From Lacihabitans sp. CS3-21 (GTDB lineage: Bacteria; Bacteroidota; Bacteroidia; Cytophagales; Spirosomataceae), in assembly GCF_024343675.1 (NCBI RefSeq), contig NZ_RJUD01000011.1, positions 1 through 64,000 of the forward strand: a stretch of 64,000 bases of DNA, given 5' to 3'. The notes below the pieces were generated by a model. It did no database searches. It was not told the origin of the DNA and saw nothing but the letters and a program-made list of their open reading frames with translations. This document shows positions 18,950 through 28,296 of the stretch, piece after piece (the first letter of the stretch is position 1; every line of letters begins with the position of its first letter). The position numbers were made by a program, and so were the translations under genes.

Positions 18950-21352
18950 ATGAAACATTTACACTTAATGAAAATAATTTCTCGATATAGCATTGCATTT
19001 CTTTTGATTTGTATCATTTGTGTTAATCAGCTTTTTTCACAAAATACAAATCCTGATTTATTGTATAAACCTTGGAAAGCGTCTTGGATTACTCCTCTAA
19101 ATATCAATCCGAATGCCTATGGAGTGTATTACTTCCGCAAATCTTTTGAACTTAGACAAAAGCCCAATTCTTTCACGATTCATGTTTCTGCTGACAATCG
19201 TTATAAGCTTTTCGTGAATGAAAAGTTGGTTTCTCTTGGCCCTGCCCGTGGCGACCTCGACCATTGGAATTATGAAACCGTTGATATTGCCACTTATTTA
19301 AAAGAGGGAAATAATATCGTTGCTGCCCAGGTTTGGAACGAAGGAGAAGTCAGACCCGAAGCTCAAATTACTTTCCGTACCGCTTTTATTTTACAGGGTG
19401 CAAGTGACAAAGAGGCTTTTCTTAACACAAACGAAACTTGGAAATGCCTACAAGACGATAGCTATGCACCTTTGGTATTCAATATTAATACTTATTATGT
19501 TGCAGGCTCTGGAGAAATTCGCCATCTTGAAAAACATCCCAAAAATTGGCAATCTCAAGCTTTTAATGACACACATTGGCAAAATGCCCAGAAGCTATTT
19601 AATGGAATGCCTAAAAACTTCTACCGTTATAATGGCTTTTCAACGGGTTGGCGACTTGTTCCTTCATCCATCCCGCAAATGGAGTTGCGAGATGAAAGAT
19701 TTCAAAAAATAGCAAAAAAGGAAGGTAATGTTTTACTTCCTGCTGATTTTCCGTTGACTAAAAGAGAGCTAACCATACCTGCAAATACAAGCGTTAGAAT
19801 CATGCTGGACCAAAGTTATCTGACCAATGCGTATCCAAACGTAATTTTTAGCGGTGGAAAAAAGGCAAGTATTACGATGAAATATGCAGAAGCTTTGTTC
19901 AAAGAGTTTCCCATAAAAGCAAACCGAAACGATATTGAGGGGATGAAATTTATTGGTAGAACCGATAGCCTCATTTCTGATGGAAGCAATAATCAAAAAT
20001 TTACTACGCTTACTTATCGTACTTATCGTTATGTTGAACTTTCCATTAAAACGCAAGAAAGTCCACTTACTTTAAACGACATCTATGGCACATTTACAGG
20101 CTATCCTTTTGAATTAAAATCGAAAATTGAAGGCAGTATTCCAGAGTTAGACAACTTCCTGACTATTGGCTGGCGAACCGCTCGTTTATGTGCTACCGAA
20201 ACCTATATGGATTGTCCGTATTATGAACAATTGCAATATATTGGCGATGGGCGTATCCAAGCGTTGGTTTCACTTTACAATACAGGCGATGACCGTTTAG
20301 TGAAAAATGCACTCAATTTGATGGATTTCTCAAGAATCCCAGAAGGGCTAACCTCCAGTCGTCATCCTTCTTATACGCCCCAGTATATACCCACTTTTTC
20401 ATTATGGTATATTGGAATCCTACATGATTATAGTCGTTATGGGACAGATTTAGACTTTGTAAGGGCTAAAATGGGAAGTGTTCGTCAGGTTTTTGAATAT
20501 TTCAAAAAATACCAACAAGCAGATGGCTCACTGAAAGATGTACCTTATTGGATGTTTACCGATTGGGTAGATTTTAAAGAATGGAACGATGGTATCGGCC
20601 CAAGTTCACACGGTAATTCTGCTATGCTCGACTTGCAGCTATTATGGGCGTATCAGGTTGCGGTCGATTTAGAAACAAAATTTGGAATGCCTGAATTGGC
20701 TCTACGCTATCAAAAATCAATTGATTTATTAGCCAAAACTATTCGAGATAAGTATTGGGACAGCGATAAAAAACTATTTGCCGACCGTATCGAAAAAGAT
20801 ATTTTTTCGCAACATACCAATGCCTTAGCCATCTTAACGGGAATCGTTGCCACCAAAGATTTACCCCATTTGACAAAGCAACTTTTGACAGACAAGACAT
20901 TAGCACCAGCTTCTATTTATTTTAAATATTATCTGCATCAAGCCTTGATAAAAGCGGGTTTAGGTAATGACTATTTAAAATGGTTGGATAAATGGCGAGA
21001 AAACCTCAGTATGGGATTGACTACTTGGGCAGAAACCTCTGATTTGACCAATACTCGTTCAGACTGTCATGCTTGGGGTTCGAGTCCAAATATTGAATTT
21101 TACAGAACAATTCTTGGCATTGATAGCGATGCTCCTGCATTTAAGGCTGTTAAAATTGAACCTCATTTAGGAGATATTCAGACAATAAAAGGAGAAATGC
21201 CACATCCAGATGGCATAATAAAGGTGGATTATAAATTAGTCAATAACAAACTAAAGGCAATAATTGAATTGCCCAAGGTTACAAAAGGACGGTTTATTTG
21301 GCAAGGTAAAACCTATCCTTTGAAAGGTGGAATCAATAATTTTTCTTTTTAA
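18950..21352 (+). CDS. secreted GH78-like alpha-L-rhamnosidase
   Basis: About 800 residues. A TTG lies at 18941, an ATG at 18950 and another at 18968; I use 18950, while 18968 would give the tightest signal peptide (MKIISRYSIAFLLI...NQLFSQ). The N-terminal jelly-roll (KPWKASWITPL, YYFRKSFEL, YKLFVNEKLVSLGPARGDLDHWNYETVDI) and the catalytic alpha/alpha-barrel with TYMDCPYYEQLQYIGDGRIQAL, WMFTDWVDFKEWN and TTWAETSDLTNTRSDCHAWGSSPN follow the GH78 layout. It would remove terminal L-rhamnose from glycosides or polysaccharides. The GH79-like gene follows after 15 bases. Confidence 0.82.
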   Translation: MKHLHLMKIISRYSIAFLLICIICVNQLFSQNTNPDLLYKPWKASWITPLNINPNAYGVYYFRKSFELRQKPNSFTIHVSADNRYKLFVNEKLVSLGPARGDLDHWNYETVDIATYLKEGNNIVAAQVWNEGEVRPEAQITFRTAFILQGASDKEAFLNTNETWKCLQDDSYAPLVFNINTYYVAGSGEIRHLEKHPKNWQSQAFNDTHWQNAQKLFNGMPKNFYRYNGFSTGWRLVPSSIPQMELRDERFQKIAKKEGNVLLPADFPLTKRELTIPANTSVRIMLDQSYLTNAYPNVIFSGGKKASITMKYAEALFKEFPIKANRNDIEGMKFIGRTDSLISDGSNNQKFTTLTYRTYRYVELSIKTQESPLTLNDIYGTFTGYPFELKSKIEGSIPELDNFLTIGWRTARLCATETYMDCPYYEQLQYIGDGRIQALVSLYNTGDDRLVKNALNLMDFSRIPEGLTSSRHPSYTPQYIPTFSLWYIGILHDYSRYGTDLDFVRAKMGSVRQVFEYFKKYQQADGSLKDVPYWMFTDWVDFKEWNDGIGPSSHGNSAMLDLQLLWAYQVAVDLETKFGMPELALRYQKSIDLLAKTIRDKYWDSDKKLFADRIEKDIFSQHTNALAILTGIVATKDLPHLTKQLLTDKTLAPASIYFKYYLHQALIKAGLGNDYLKWLDKWRENLSMGLTTWAETSDLTNTRSDCHAWGSSPNIEFYRTILGIDSDAPAFKAVKIEPHLGDIQTIKGEMPHPDGIIKVDYKLVNNKLKAIIELPKVTKGRFIWQGKTYPLKGGINNFSF

Positions 21353-21367
21353 GAAACAAGTGGATAT

Positions 21368-22879
21368 ATGAAAAATCTAATAATATACATAGGATTGACA
21401 CTGAATTGTAGTGTTGCTCATGCACAGAATGCAGTAAATTCCATCGCATTATCAAAAATGCCATTCATCGGAAAAGTAGATACACGTTTTCAATCATACA
21501 ATATTGAAATGTGCGAAGTAATTGGTGGTGACTTCTGGATACCTTATGAGTTAATAGATTCTGTTAGAAAACACTCAAATAAAAAAGGAATCGAGGCCTT
21601 GAAATGGAAGATTGAACCTATCAATCTTTATGAAAGAAAACTACGTAACCTTGCAGCTGCATTGGGACCAACTTATGTAAGAGTAAGTGGTACATGGGCA
21701 AATGCACTTTATTTTCAAAACAATGATGAACCAAAAATGACAAGCCCCCCTATTGGCTTCAAGAATATTCTCACCCGCCAGCAATGGAAAGGTGTAATCG
21801 ATTTCTGCAAAGCGGTTGATGGGAAATTGGTAAGTTCTTTCCCAATGAGTGAAGGAATGCACGATGAAATGGGTAATTGGAAACCTGAGCAAGTAAAAGC
21901 TATATTGGACTATACACATTCTTTGAAAGGAGAAATTGTCGCAGCTGAATTATTCAATGAGCCGTCTCATGCTTATCATGGTGATGTTAGTAAAGATTAT
22001 AAAGGAATCAATTATGCAAACGACTTATTGGCATTTAAAAAATTAGTAGCCGATGTTGCTCCTAAAATGAAAATTATTGGGCCAGGTTCTACGGGCGAAG
22101 GTGGAATACTTCCTCCCAAAAGTATAGATTTATCTTTGGATGAGCTGTTAAATCAAACCCCAAAACCAAGCTTTGATGTATTTACATATCATTATTACGG
22201 CACAGTATCCAAACGCTGTGGCGGTGGACAAAAAGTTGAGAATGCCTTAAGTCCTGAGTGGCTGAGTAAAACAGAAAAAGGACTTGAATTTTATCAAAAT
22301 GCAAGAGACAAATACAATCCCAATGCTCCGATATGGCTTACAGAAACAGCCGAAGCGGCGTGTGGCGGAAACCCATTAGCGGCCACCTACATTGATAGCT
22401 TTAGATATTTAGAACAACTCGGACGGTTGGCAAAAAAAGGTGTTCAGGTGGTTATGCACAACACCCTTGCTAGAAGTGAATATGCCTTGCTAGACCATGA
22501 CACCCACCTACCACGACCGAATTATTGGGCAGCACTGCTTTGGGGCAAATTGATGGGAACAGATGTCTATAAAGCAGATAGTTTGGCTAATGGAGTGGAT
22601 GTTTTTGTACACAATCTTAAAGGAAAACCCAAAGGACGTACCGTTCTAATTTTAAATACGACCGAAAAAGAAACAAGTTTTTCCATACCTGTCAACGCTA
22701 CTCAGTATCTACTTACTGCAGATGAATTATTGACCAAAAAAGTGAAGTTGAATGGCAAAGTACTTCAATTGAACTCGAATGATGAAGTGCCAAAACTCAT
22801 TGGTGAAAAAGTAAAATCAGGTACACTTTTGATTCCAGCCCACAGTATTTTATTTCTCACTTTTGATAAAATCAATTAA
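21368..22879 (+). CDS. GH79-like glycoside hydrolase (beta-glucuronidase/heparanase type)
   Basis: A 503-residue secreted protein (signal peptide ending SVAHAQ). The TIM barrel shows VRVSGTWANALYFQ, then the acid/base in AAELFNEPSHAY (Glu198) and the probable nucleophile in IWLTETAEAACGG (Glu326). The C-terminal beta-sandwich holds LILNTTEKETSFSI and ends with IPAHSILFLTF. This is the clan-A layout of GH79, whose members hydrolyse beta-glucuronides or 4-O-methyl-glucuronides. Its stop overlaps the following SDR start (TAATG), so the two are translationally coupled. Confidence 0.78.
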   Translation: MKNLIIYIGLTLNCSVAHAQNAVNSIALSKMPFIGKVDTRFQSYNIEMCEVIGGDFWIPYELIDSVRKHSNKKGIEALKWKIEPINLYERKLRNLAAALGPTYVRVSGTWANALYFQNNDEPKMTSPPIGFKNILTRQQWKGVIDFCKAVDGKLVSSFPMSEGMHDEMGNWKPEQVKAILDYTHSLKGEIVAAELFNEPSHAYHGDVSKDYKGINYANDLLAFKKLVADVAPKMKIIGPGSTGEGGILPPKSIDLSLDELLNQTPKPSFDVFTYHYYGTVSKRCGGGQKVENALSPEWLSKTEKGLEFYQNARDKYNPNAPIWLTETAEAACGGNPLAATYIDSFRYLEQLGRLAKKGVQVVMHNTLARSEYALLDHDTHLPRPNYWAALLWGKLMGTDVYKADSLANGVDVFVHNLKGKPKGRTVLILNTTEKETSFSIPVNATQYLLTADELLTKKVKLNGKVLQLNSNDEVPKLIGEKVKSGTLLIPAHSILFLTFDKIN

Positions 22880-23682
22880 TGAATTTAGCCAATAAAACCA
22901 TGGTAGTTACAGGAGCAGGAAGCGGAATGGGAAGAGAATTAGCCCTTCAACTGCTCAAAAAAGGGGTAAAAGTCATTGGTGTTGATATTAATCCCAGTTC
23001 ACTGGAACAAACAAAACAAATAGCCCAAGCAACCGACCAGCAATTTAAAGGTTTTGTATTGGATATTTCTGATAAAACTAAGGTTGAGTCTTTCGCCAAA
23101 GAGTTGATAGACCAATCTGGTGCAATAGACGGAATTATCAACAATGCGGGCATTATCCAACCTTTTATTCGGGTCAACGAACTGGATTATGACCAAATTA
23201 ATCGAGTAATGAATATCAATTTTTTTGGAACTGTTTATTTGACGAAAGCTTTTCTACCCCATTTTTTAAATCGACCAGAAGCCCATATTGTCAATATTTC
23301 AAGTATGGGTGGCTTTATCCCATTTCCTGGACAAACCATGTATGGTGCAGCCAAAGCCGCTGTGAAAATTTTTACTGAAGGACTTTATGCCGAACTCAAA
23401 AATACCAATGTAAGAGTAACAGTTGTACATCCAGGAGCGATAGCCACCAACATTACCGAAAATTCAGGACTGGGAAAGCCCAAAATAGACCCAGATAAAC
23501 CGCAGTCAAAACTGGCTATGCCTGCATCAAAAGCAGCAGAAATAATTTTAGAGGCAGTAGAGCAGAACAAATATCGTGTAATGGTGGGAAAAGATGCACG
23601 TTTCTTAGACCTTTTTTATCGCTTTAGTCCACAGCGTGCTACCGATTTTATTTTGAAGAAAATGGCAAATATTATGCGTTGA
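22879..23682 (+). CDS. short-chain dehydrogenase/reductase
   Basis: A 267-residue classical SDR. It has the dinucleotide motif TGAGSGMGRELA (residues 9-20), NNAG near 91, the catalytic Ser in VNISSMGG, and Tyr-x-x-x-Lys in MYGAAKAAVK. The C-terminal SPQRATDFILKKMANIMR is typical of cytosolic SDRs resembling acyl/retinol-type reductases. The start codon overlaps the stop of the GH79 gene. It probably oxidises or reduces a product released by the secreted hydrolases; the substrate is unknown. Confidence 0.88.
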   Translation: MNLANKTMVVTGAGSGMGRELALQLLKKGVKVIGVDINPSSLEQTKQIAQATDQQFKGFVLDISDKTKVESFAKELIDQSGAIDGIINNAGIIQPFIRVNELDYDQINRVMNINFFGTVYLTKAFLPHFLNRPEAHIVNISSMGGFIPFPGQTMYGAAKAAVKIFTEGLYAELKNTNVRVTVVHPGAIATNITENSGLGKPKIDPDKPQSKLAMPASKAAEIILEAVEQNKYRVMVGKDARFLDLFYRFSPQRATDFILKKMANIMR

Positions 23683-23757
23683 TTTCCTTTTTGCGAAGAA
23701 CTAACAATATGAATAGATAGTCTGTTTTTTACATTTACTCAGAGATAAAAATCATTA

Positions 23758-23908
23758 ATGAAAAAACTAATTTTGGTTGTATGTTGTAGCCTTGAATTAT
23801 TTTATTCTCAGCCAATGATATGGTTCAAATTAATGGGCCTTTACAAGAAATTGAAATTATTGGAGACCGTTATCCTGCGGCTTTGCAGGCAAGAGTGGGA
23901 AAATAAAT
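23758..23908 (+). pseudogene. probable broken remnant of a secreted-protein gene
   Basis: An ATG at 23758 opens a signal-like peptide MKKLILVVCCSLELFYSQ. The frame then runs on with atypical composition into the next gene. In the adjacent frame the DNA reads a normal-looking segment (ANDMVQINGPLQEIEIIGD, then RYPAALQARVGK) ending in a stop at 23902-23904. A one-base shift near 23812 plus loss of most of the body would explain this. I cannot name the parent family. A genuine tiny peptide is the alternative. Confidence 0.35.
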
Positions 23909-24361
23909 ATGAGATACTTGCTTTTAATTTTAGCTTGCTTGAGTAGCCTTACTGCTTGCTCGCAAGATTATTCACATGCTAAGCAAAATAATATGGATAA
24001 TAATTCAAACGAAGCATTTGCAGTGGTGCAACAATTGGCTAAACTCATGATTACACGAGACACCACCGAATTAAATAAAATCCTCGATAAATATTTTACC
24101 TTGACTCACATGACGGGCTATGTACAATCCAAAGAGGAGTGGCTACATGAAATAGCAAAGGAGAGCATGAAATACTACTCAACAAGAGAAGTAAATCATA
24201 CCATTAAAGTAAATGGCAATTTTGCCGAGGTTATGATTCAACGTATGGTAGATGCAAGAATTTGGGGCAATAGGAATACTTGGAGGCTTCAACAAAAAAT
24301 GAAATTAGAAAAACGCAATGGGTCTTGGGTTATTCTAAGCTCTGTCGCTTCTACTTTCTGA
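23909..24361 (+). CDS. lipoprotein of the NTF2-like (DUF4440-type) superfamily
   Basis: A 150-residue protein with a lipobox LTAC (Cys17) after a short hydrophobic leader. The mature part has the alpha+beta pattern of NTF2-like proteins: VVQQLAKLMITRDTTELNKILDKYFTLTHMTG, VQSKEEWLHEIAKE, then strands VNHTIKVNGNFAEVMIQRMVDARIWG and WRLQQKMKLEKRNGSWVILSSVAS. Such domains bind or isomerise small molecules such as steroids and polyketides, but many have unknown function. It sits within a run of SDR and hydrolase genes. Confidence 0.75.
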   Translation: MRYLLLILACLSSLTACSQDYSHAKQNNMDNNSNEAFAVVQQLAKLMITRDTTELNKILDKYFTLTHMTGYVQSKEEWLHEIAKESMKYYSTREVNHTIKVNGNFAEVMIQRMVDARIWGNRNTWRLQQKMKLEKRNGSWVILSSVASTF

Positions 24362-24404
24362 TACAGTCATGATTTTTTAATTTAAATAAACAATAAAAAT
24401 AGTT

Positions 24405-25232
24405 ATGCAATCAAATGTAATAGTTGTAATCGGTGTAGGTGGTATTGGTATGGCCATCGCCAGACGTGAAGGTGCTGGTAAAGTGGTTTTATTAGCTGAT
24501 ATTAATGAAAAGAATTTAGCAAAAGCCTCTCAGGATTTAATTGATACTGGCTATGTGGTAGAAACCCAGCAAACTGACGTTTCCTTACTCAGTTCAGTAA
24601 AAGCATTAGTTGCAAAAGCAGTATCATTAGGTAATGTATTGCAGGTGGTGAATACAGCAGGGCTTTCACCCAATATGGCTTCCGTCGAAAAGTTATTGGA
24701 GGTAGATTTAGTGGGTGCGGTTTATGTATTGGAAGAATTTGGAAAGGTGATTGCAGAAGGTGGTGCAGGTATCCATATTTCAAGTATGGCTGGTCACATG
24801 ATTCCAGACTTAGGAGCGGAAACAAACACGGCTCTTGCAGTTACCCAAGCCAGCGAATTACTTAGCTTGCCTGTATTGCAGCCTGCTAATGTACCCAATA
24901 CTACTTATGCATATTGCCTCTCTAAAAGAGCCAATCACCTCCGTATTCAAGCCGAGAGTATCAAATGGGGTGAAAGAGGTGCGAGAGTAAATTCTATTAG
25001 CCCGGGTATCATTTTAACTGCCTTAGCAAAACACGAGTTAGAATCTCCTATTGGAGACGGGTATCGTGCCATGATTACCGCTTCTGCGGCTAAAAGAGTA
25101 GGTACTGTAGATGAAGTAGCCACATTAGCCCACTATCTTTTAGGCCCTGATTCAAGCTTTGTCACAGGAAGCGACATTCTGATGGATGGTGGTGTAATAG
25201 CAGCAATGAAAATGGGGAAAATAGCATTTTAG
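24405..25232 (+). CDS. SDR-family oxidoreductase with atypical nucleotide motif
   Basis: A 275-residue SDR. The glycine motif reads VIGVGGIGMAIARR, lacking the initial Thr of the classical TGxxxGIG. NTAG replaces NNAG, catalytic Ser is in ISSMAGH and Tyr/Lys in YAYCLSKRAN. The end, SSFVTGSDILMDGGV, is the usual SDR C-terminus. An insertion at about residues 135-165 (LGAETNTALAVTQASELLSLPVLQ) forms an enlarged substrate loop. Part of the same run of genes; substrate unknown. Confidence 0.85.
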   Translation: MQSNVIVVIGVGGIGMAIARREGAGKVVLLADINEKNLAKASQDLIDTGYVVETQQTDVSLLSSVKALVAKAVSLGNVLQVVNTAGLSPNMASVEKLLEVDLVGAVYVLEEFGKVIAEGGAGIHISSMAGHMIPDLGAETNTALAVTQASELLSLPVLQPANVPNTTYAYCLSKRANHLRIQAESIKWGERGARVNSISPGIILTALAKHELESPIGDGYRAMITASAAKRVGTVDEVATLAHYLLGPDSSFVTGSDILMDGGVIAAMKMGKIAF

Positions 25233-25288
25233 TCCAAAAGGAACTAAAGTTTTTTTAGAACCCTTATTTGGAAAATTTCATAAAATTA

Positions 25289-25855
25289 ATGAATAAAGTA
25301 TTAATAATAGGTGCAACAGGAAGCCTTGCAACAGTTGTAACAGAAGAATTAAAGAAGCAAGCAGATGTACAGTTAACGTTGTTTGCAAGAAATACAAGTC
25401 TCCTATCAACCGCAGATAATATAACACTCAAGCAAGGAGATGCAATGATTTACGACCATGTAAAAGATGTTGTGTCAGGACATGATATTGTATATGTGAA
25501 CCTAACAGGAAATTTAGAAATAATGGCAAAAAACATCGTAAAGGCAATGCAAGAGACAGGGGTGAAAAGAATTATTGCTATAAGCTCCATAGGTATTTAC
25601 GAAGTGCCATTGAAATCAATTCTACTTCCCTATCGTGTATTAGCAGACGTAATTGAAAGTTCGGGCTTAGAATATACTATTCTTCGCCCAGATTGGTTTA
25701 CGAATGCCAACGAAGTGGATTATGCACTTACCAGAAAAGGGCAAGCCGAATCTGGGTCTGCCATTTCACGAAAAAGTATTGCTGCTTTTATAGGCACGCT
25801 CATACAAAATCCTTTGCTTTACATCAACGAAAATTTAGGAATTAGTAAACCTTAA
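25289..25855 (+). CDS. NAD(P)-binding NmrA/SDR-a-type protein
   Basis: I take the ATG at 25289; an in-frame TTG at 25268 adds seven residues before the usual N-terminal strand. The protein (188 residues) starts MNKVLIIGATGSLATVV, the GxxGxxG motif of atypical/extended SDRs, and continues with VKRIIAISSIGIYEV and YTILRPDWFTNANEV, as in NmrA-like and YwnB-like reductases. These use NADPH to reduce small substrates or sense redox state. It starts 56 bases after the preceding SDR gene. Confidence 0.82.
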   Translation: MNKVLIIGATGSLATVVTEELKKQADVQLTLFARNTSLLSTADNITLKQGDAMIYDHVKDVVSGHDIVYVNLTGNLEIMAKNIVKAMQETGVKRIIAISSIGIYEVPLKSILLPYRVLADVIESSGLEYTILRPDWFTNANEVDYALTRKGQAESGSAISRKSIAAFIGTLIQNPLLYINENLGISKP

Positions 25856-25944
25856 AATAGCTGGATTAATATGCAATTCGAAAAAAACAAACGACTATAT
25901 TCAAATAAAATATTGATAACGAGTACCTTAATTAAAAATAAACT

Positions 25945-28029
25945 ATGAAAAAGTATCTATTTTTGTTTCTATCCCTTGTAATTTCAAAAATTACGTTTGC
26001 TCAAAACAACTTACCATTGCTTTTCGGTGTGGCTTATTATGATGAATATATGCCATACGAACGTCTTGATAAAGATATTGCCATGATGAAAGATGCAGGC
26101 ATTAACGTAGTTAGAATTGCAGAATCTACTTGGAGCACAGTTGAGCCCCAAGATAACGTTTGGGACTTTAAGAGTATTGACCGTGTGCTTAATGCCATGC
26201 ATAAGGCAGGTATCAAAGTCATTATTGGTACCCCAACTTATGCAATTCCTACCTGGTTAGCCAAAAAATACCCTTCAGTTTTGGTAACAAATCCACAAGG
26301 ACAGAGAAAATACGGAGCAAGACAAAACATGGACATTACTGATGTTCACTATCGTTTTCATTCCGAGCGTGTCATTCGCAAAATCATGGAACATGTAAAA
26401 AATCATCCTGCAATTATTGGATATCAGGTCGATAACGAAACCAAACATTACGGCACATCCAGCGAAAATGTTCAGAAGGCATTTGTGGCTTACATAAAAG
26501 ATAAATTCAAAACTTTAGATGCCGTGAATAAAGCTTTTGGTCTTGATTATTGGAGCAACAGAATCAATAACTGGAATGATTTTCCTGCGGTAAATGGTAC
26601 TTTCAGTGCTTCTATTAATGCCAGTTTAAACTCCGAATTCTCGAAATTTCAACGTAAAATTGTAACAGATTTTTTAAATTGGCAAACTAAGATTGTTAAG
26701 GAATACGCCAAACCTAATCAGTTTGTAACTCAAAATTTTGACCTTGAATGGCGTGGTTATTCTTATGGAATTCAGCCCGATGTTGACCATTTTGCAGCCG
26801 CAAAAGCACTTGATGTTGCTGGAATCGACGTTTATCATCCTACACAAGATAACCTTACCGGAATAGAGATTTCATTGGGTGGTGATTTGACTCGCTCAAT
26901 GAAAGATGGTAAAAACTACTTCGTTATAGAAACCGAAGCTCAGGGCTTTGCCCAATGGGTTCCTTACCCGAATCAATTGCGTTTACAGGCGTTTAGCCAT
27001 GTGGCTTCGGGGGCAAATATGCTTGAATACTGGCATTGGCATTCGATACATAATTCCTTCGAAACTTACTGGAAAGGACTTTTAAGCCATGATTTTGAGC
27101 CAAACCCGACTTATAATGAGGCCAAAACCATCGGTAAAGATTTTGCTCGATTGAGTGATAAACTCATCAGTCTAAAGAAAAATAATGACGTTGCCATTCT
27201 TTTCAGCAATGAAGCACTTACGGCTTTCAACGCTTTTGGATTTGGCTTTGGAACAAAAGAAAACTACAATGATATTCTCCGCCCTTACTATGATGCACTT
27301 TATAAAATGAATGTTGGCACTGATTTTATTGATGCCACAAAGAATCCAGATTTGAGTAAATACAAACTTATCATCGTCCCAGCACTTTATGCTGCCTCTG
27401 ATGATATTCTAAAAAAACTCAATCAATTTGTAAAAGAGGGTGGTCATGTTCTTTATACCTTCAAAAGTGGCTTTTCAGATGAAAACGTAAAAGTAAGAAG
27501 TATTATTCAACCGGGTATCATCAACGAAGCTTGTGGGATTTCGTACAGCCAATTTACAATTCCTCAAAATGTTTCGCTAAAAAATGACCCATTTGGTGCT
27601 GGAAAAGACAATAAGGTATCTAATTGGATGGAATTCATTACGCCGAGTACTGCCAATGTTTTAGCATATTACGAGCATCCTTCTTGGGGAAATTATGCAG
27701 CAGTTACGCAGAATCAATTTGGCAAAGGTACTGCTACCTATGTGGGTTGCATGACCAGTTCTGTTATCACCGAAAAAATTGTAAAAAATGTAGTAGAAAA
27801 AGCGAATCTTTGGAAAACTGAACAGCAATTTGCATTTCCAATTATTGTGAAATCTGGTATCAATCAACAAGGCAAAACAATTCGCTACATTTTCAATTAT
27901 TCGGCTGTTCCTCAGCAGGTTAAATATAATTTCAGTAGTGGCAAGGAATTACTATCCAACGAACTTGTCTCAAAAGACGCAAACTTGAATTTAGAGGCAT
28001 GGGGAGTGAAGATTGTGGAAGAGAACTAA
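25945..28029 (+). CDS. secreted GH42 beta-galactosidase
   Basis: A 694-residue protein with a signal peptide ending KITFAQ. FGVAYYDEYMPYERLDKDIAMM begins the barrel, GYQVDNETKHYG holds the acid/base Glu165 and YFVIETEAQGFAQW the nucleophile region (Glu329 or Glu331). A trimerisation/Rossmann-like domain (KLIIVPALYAASDDILKKLNQFVKEGGHVLY) follows at about 470-510, and a small C-terminal beta domain ends the chain. Length fits GH42. It would release beta-linked galactose or related sugars in the periplasm or outside. A remnant of a molybdenum-enzyme gene lies directly downstream. Confidence 0.88.
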   Translation: MKKYLFLFLSLVISKITFAQNNLPLLFGVAYYDEYMPYERLDKDIAMMKDAGINVVRIAESTWSTVEPQDNVWDFKSIDRVLNAMHKAGIKVIIGTPTYAIPTWLAKKYPSVLVTNPQGQRKYGARQNMDITDVHYRFHSERVIRKIMEHVKNHPAIIGYQVDNETKHYGTSSENVQKAFVAYIKDKFKTLDAVNKAFGLDYWSNRINNWNDFPAVNGTFSASINASLNSEFSKFQRKIVTDFLNWQTKIVKEYAKPNQFVTQNFDLEWRGYSYGIQPDVDHFAAAKALDVAGIDVYHPTQDNLTGIEISLGGDLTRSMKDGKNYFVIETEAQGFAQWVPYPNQLRLQAFSHVASGANMLEYWHWHSIHNSFETYWKGLLSHDFEPNPTYNEAKTIGKDFARLSDKLISLKKNNDVAILFSNEALTAFNAFGFGFGTKENYNDILRPYYDALYKMNVGTDFIDATKNPDLSKYKLIIVPALYAASDDILKKLNQFVKEGGHVLYTFKSGFSDENVKVRSIIQPGIINEACGISYSQFTIPQNVSLKNDPFGAGKDNKVSNWMEFITPSTANVLAYYEHPSWGNYAAVTQNQFGKGTATYVGCMTSSVITEKIVKNVVEKANLWKTEQQFAFPIIVKSGINQQGKTIRYIFNYSAVPQQVKYNFSSGKELLSNELVSKDANLNLEAWGVKIVEEN

Positions 28030-28031
28030 GT

Positions 28032-28118
28032 TTTGTGGTGTTAGCTAATGTTTTATACCAAACTAAAGGTAAACGTTATTATGATCAACCGTTATCTGTG
28101 GAGCCACGGCAGTCCTGA
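28032..28118 (+). pseudogene. C-terminal remnant of an IorB-like molybdopterin subunit
   Basis: Directly after the GH42 stop, an open frame reads LANVLYQTKGKRYYDQPL and a few more residues to a TGA at 28116. It aligns with the C-terminus of the intact large subunit at 13185-15440 (VANALFKTTGKRYYNQPF), with about 12 of 22 positions identical, including GKRYY and QP. No start or upstream body remains, so this is what is left of a deleted gene. Confidence 0.72.
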
Positions 28119-28137
28119 AGATAATTAAAGTATTTGT

Positions 28138-28185
28138 GCCTCGAATCTGATAACATATATGCTTATCATTCGGGGCATTTTTTTT
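28138..28185 (+). terminator. rho-independent terminator after the GH42 region
   Basis: GCC(T)CGAAT..GATAA from 28138 pairs with TTATCATTCGGGGC ending at 28176, and a run of eight T residues follows (28178-28185). The stem tolerates one mismatch and a two-base bulge. Confidence 0.75.
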
Positions 28186-28296
28186 ACCTTTTTTTTCAAA
28201 AGACTAAAAACGCTTCTTCAAAAGCTCATCACTTCATTATGGTAATTTGCAATAATACCCTATATTTGAAATCCATTTAAATTCAACCTCACCCTG

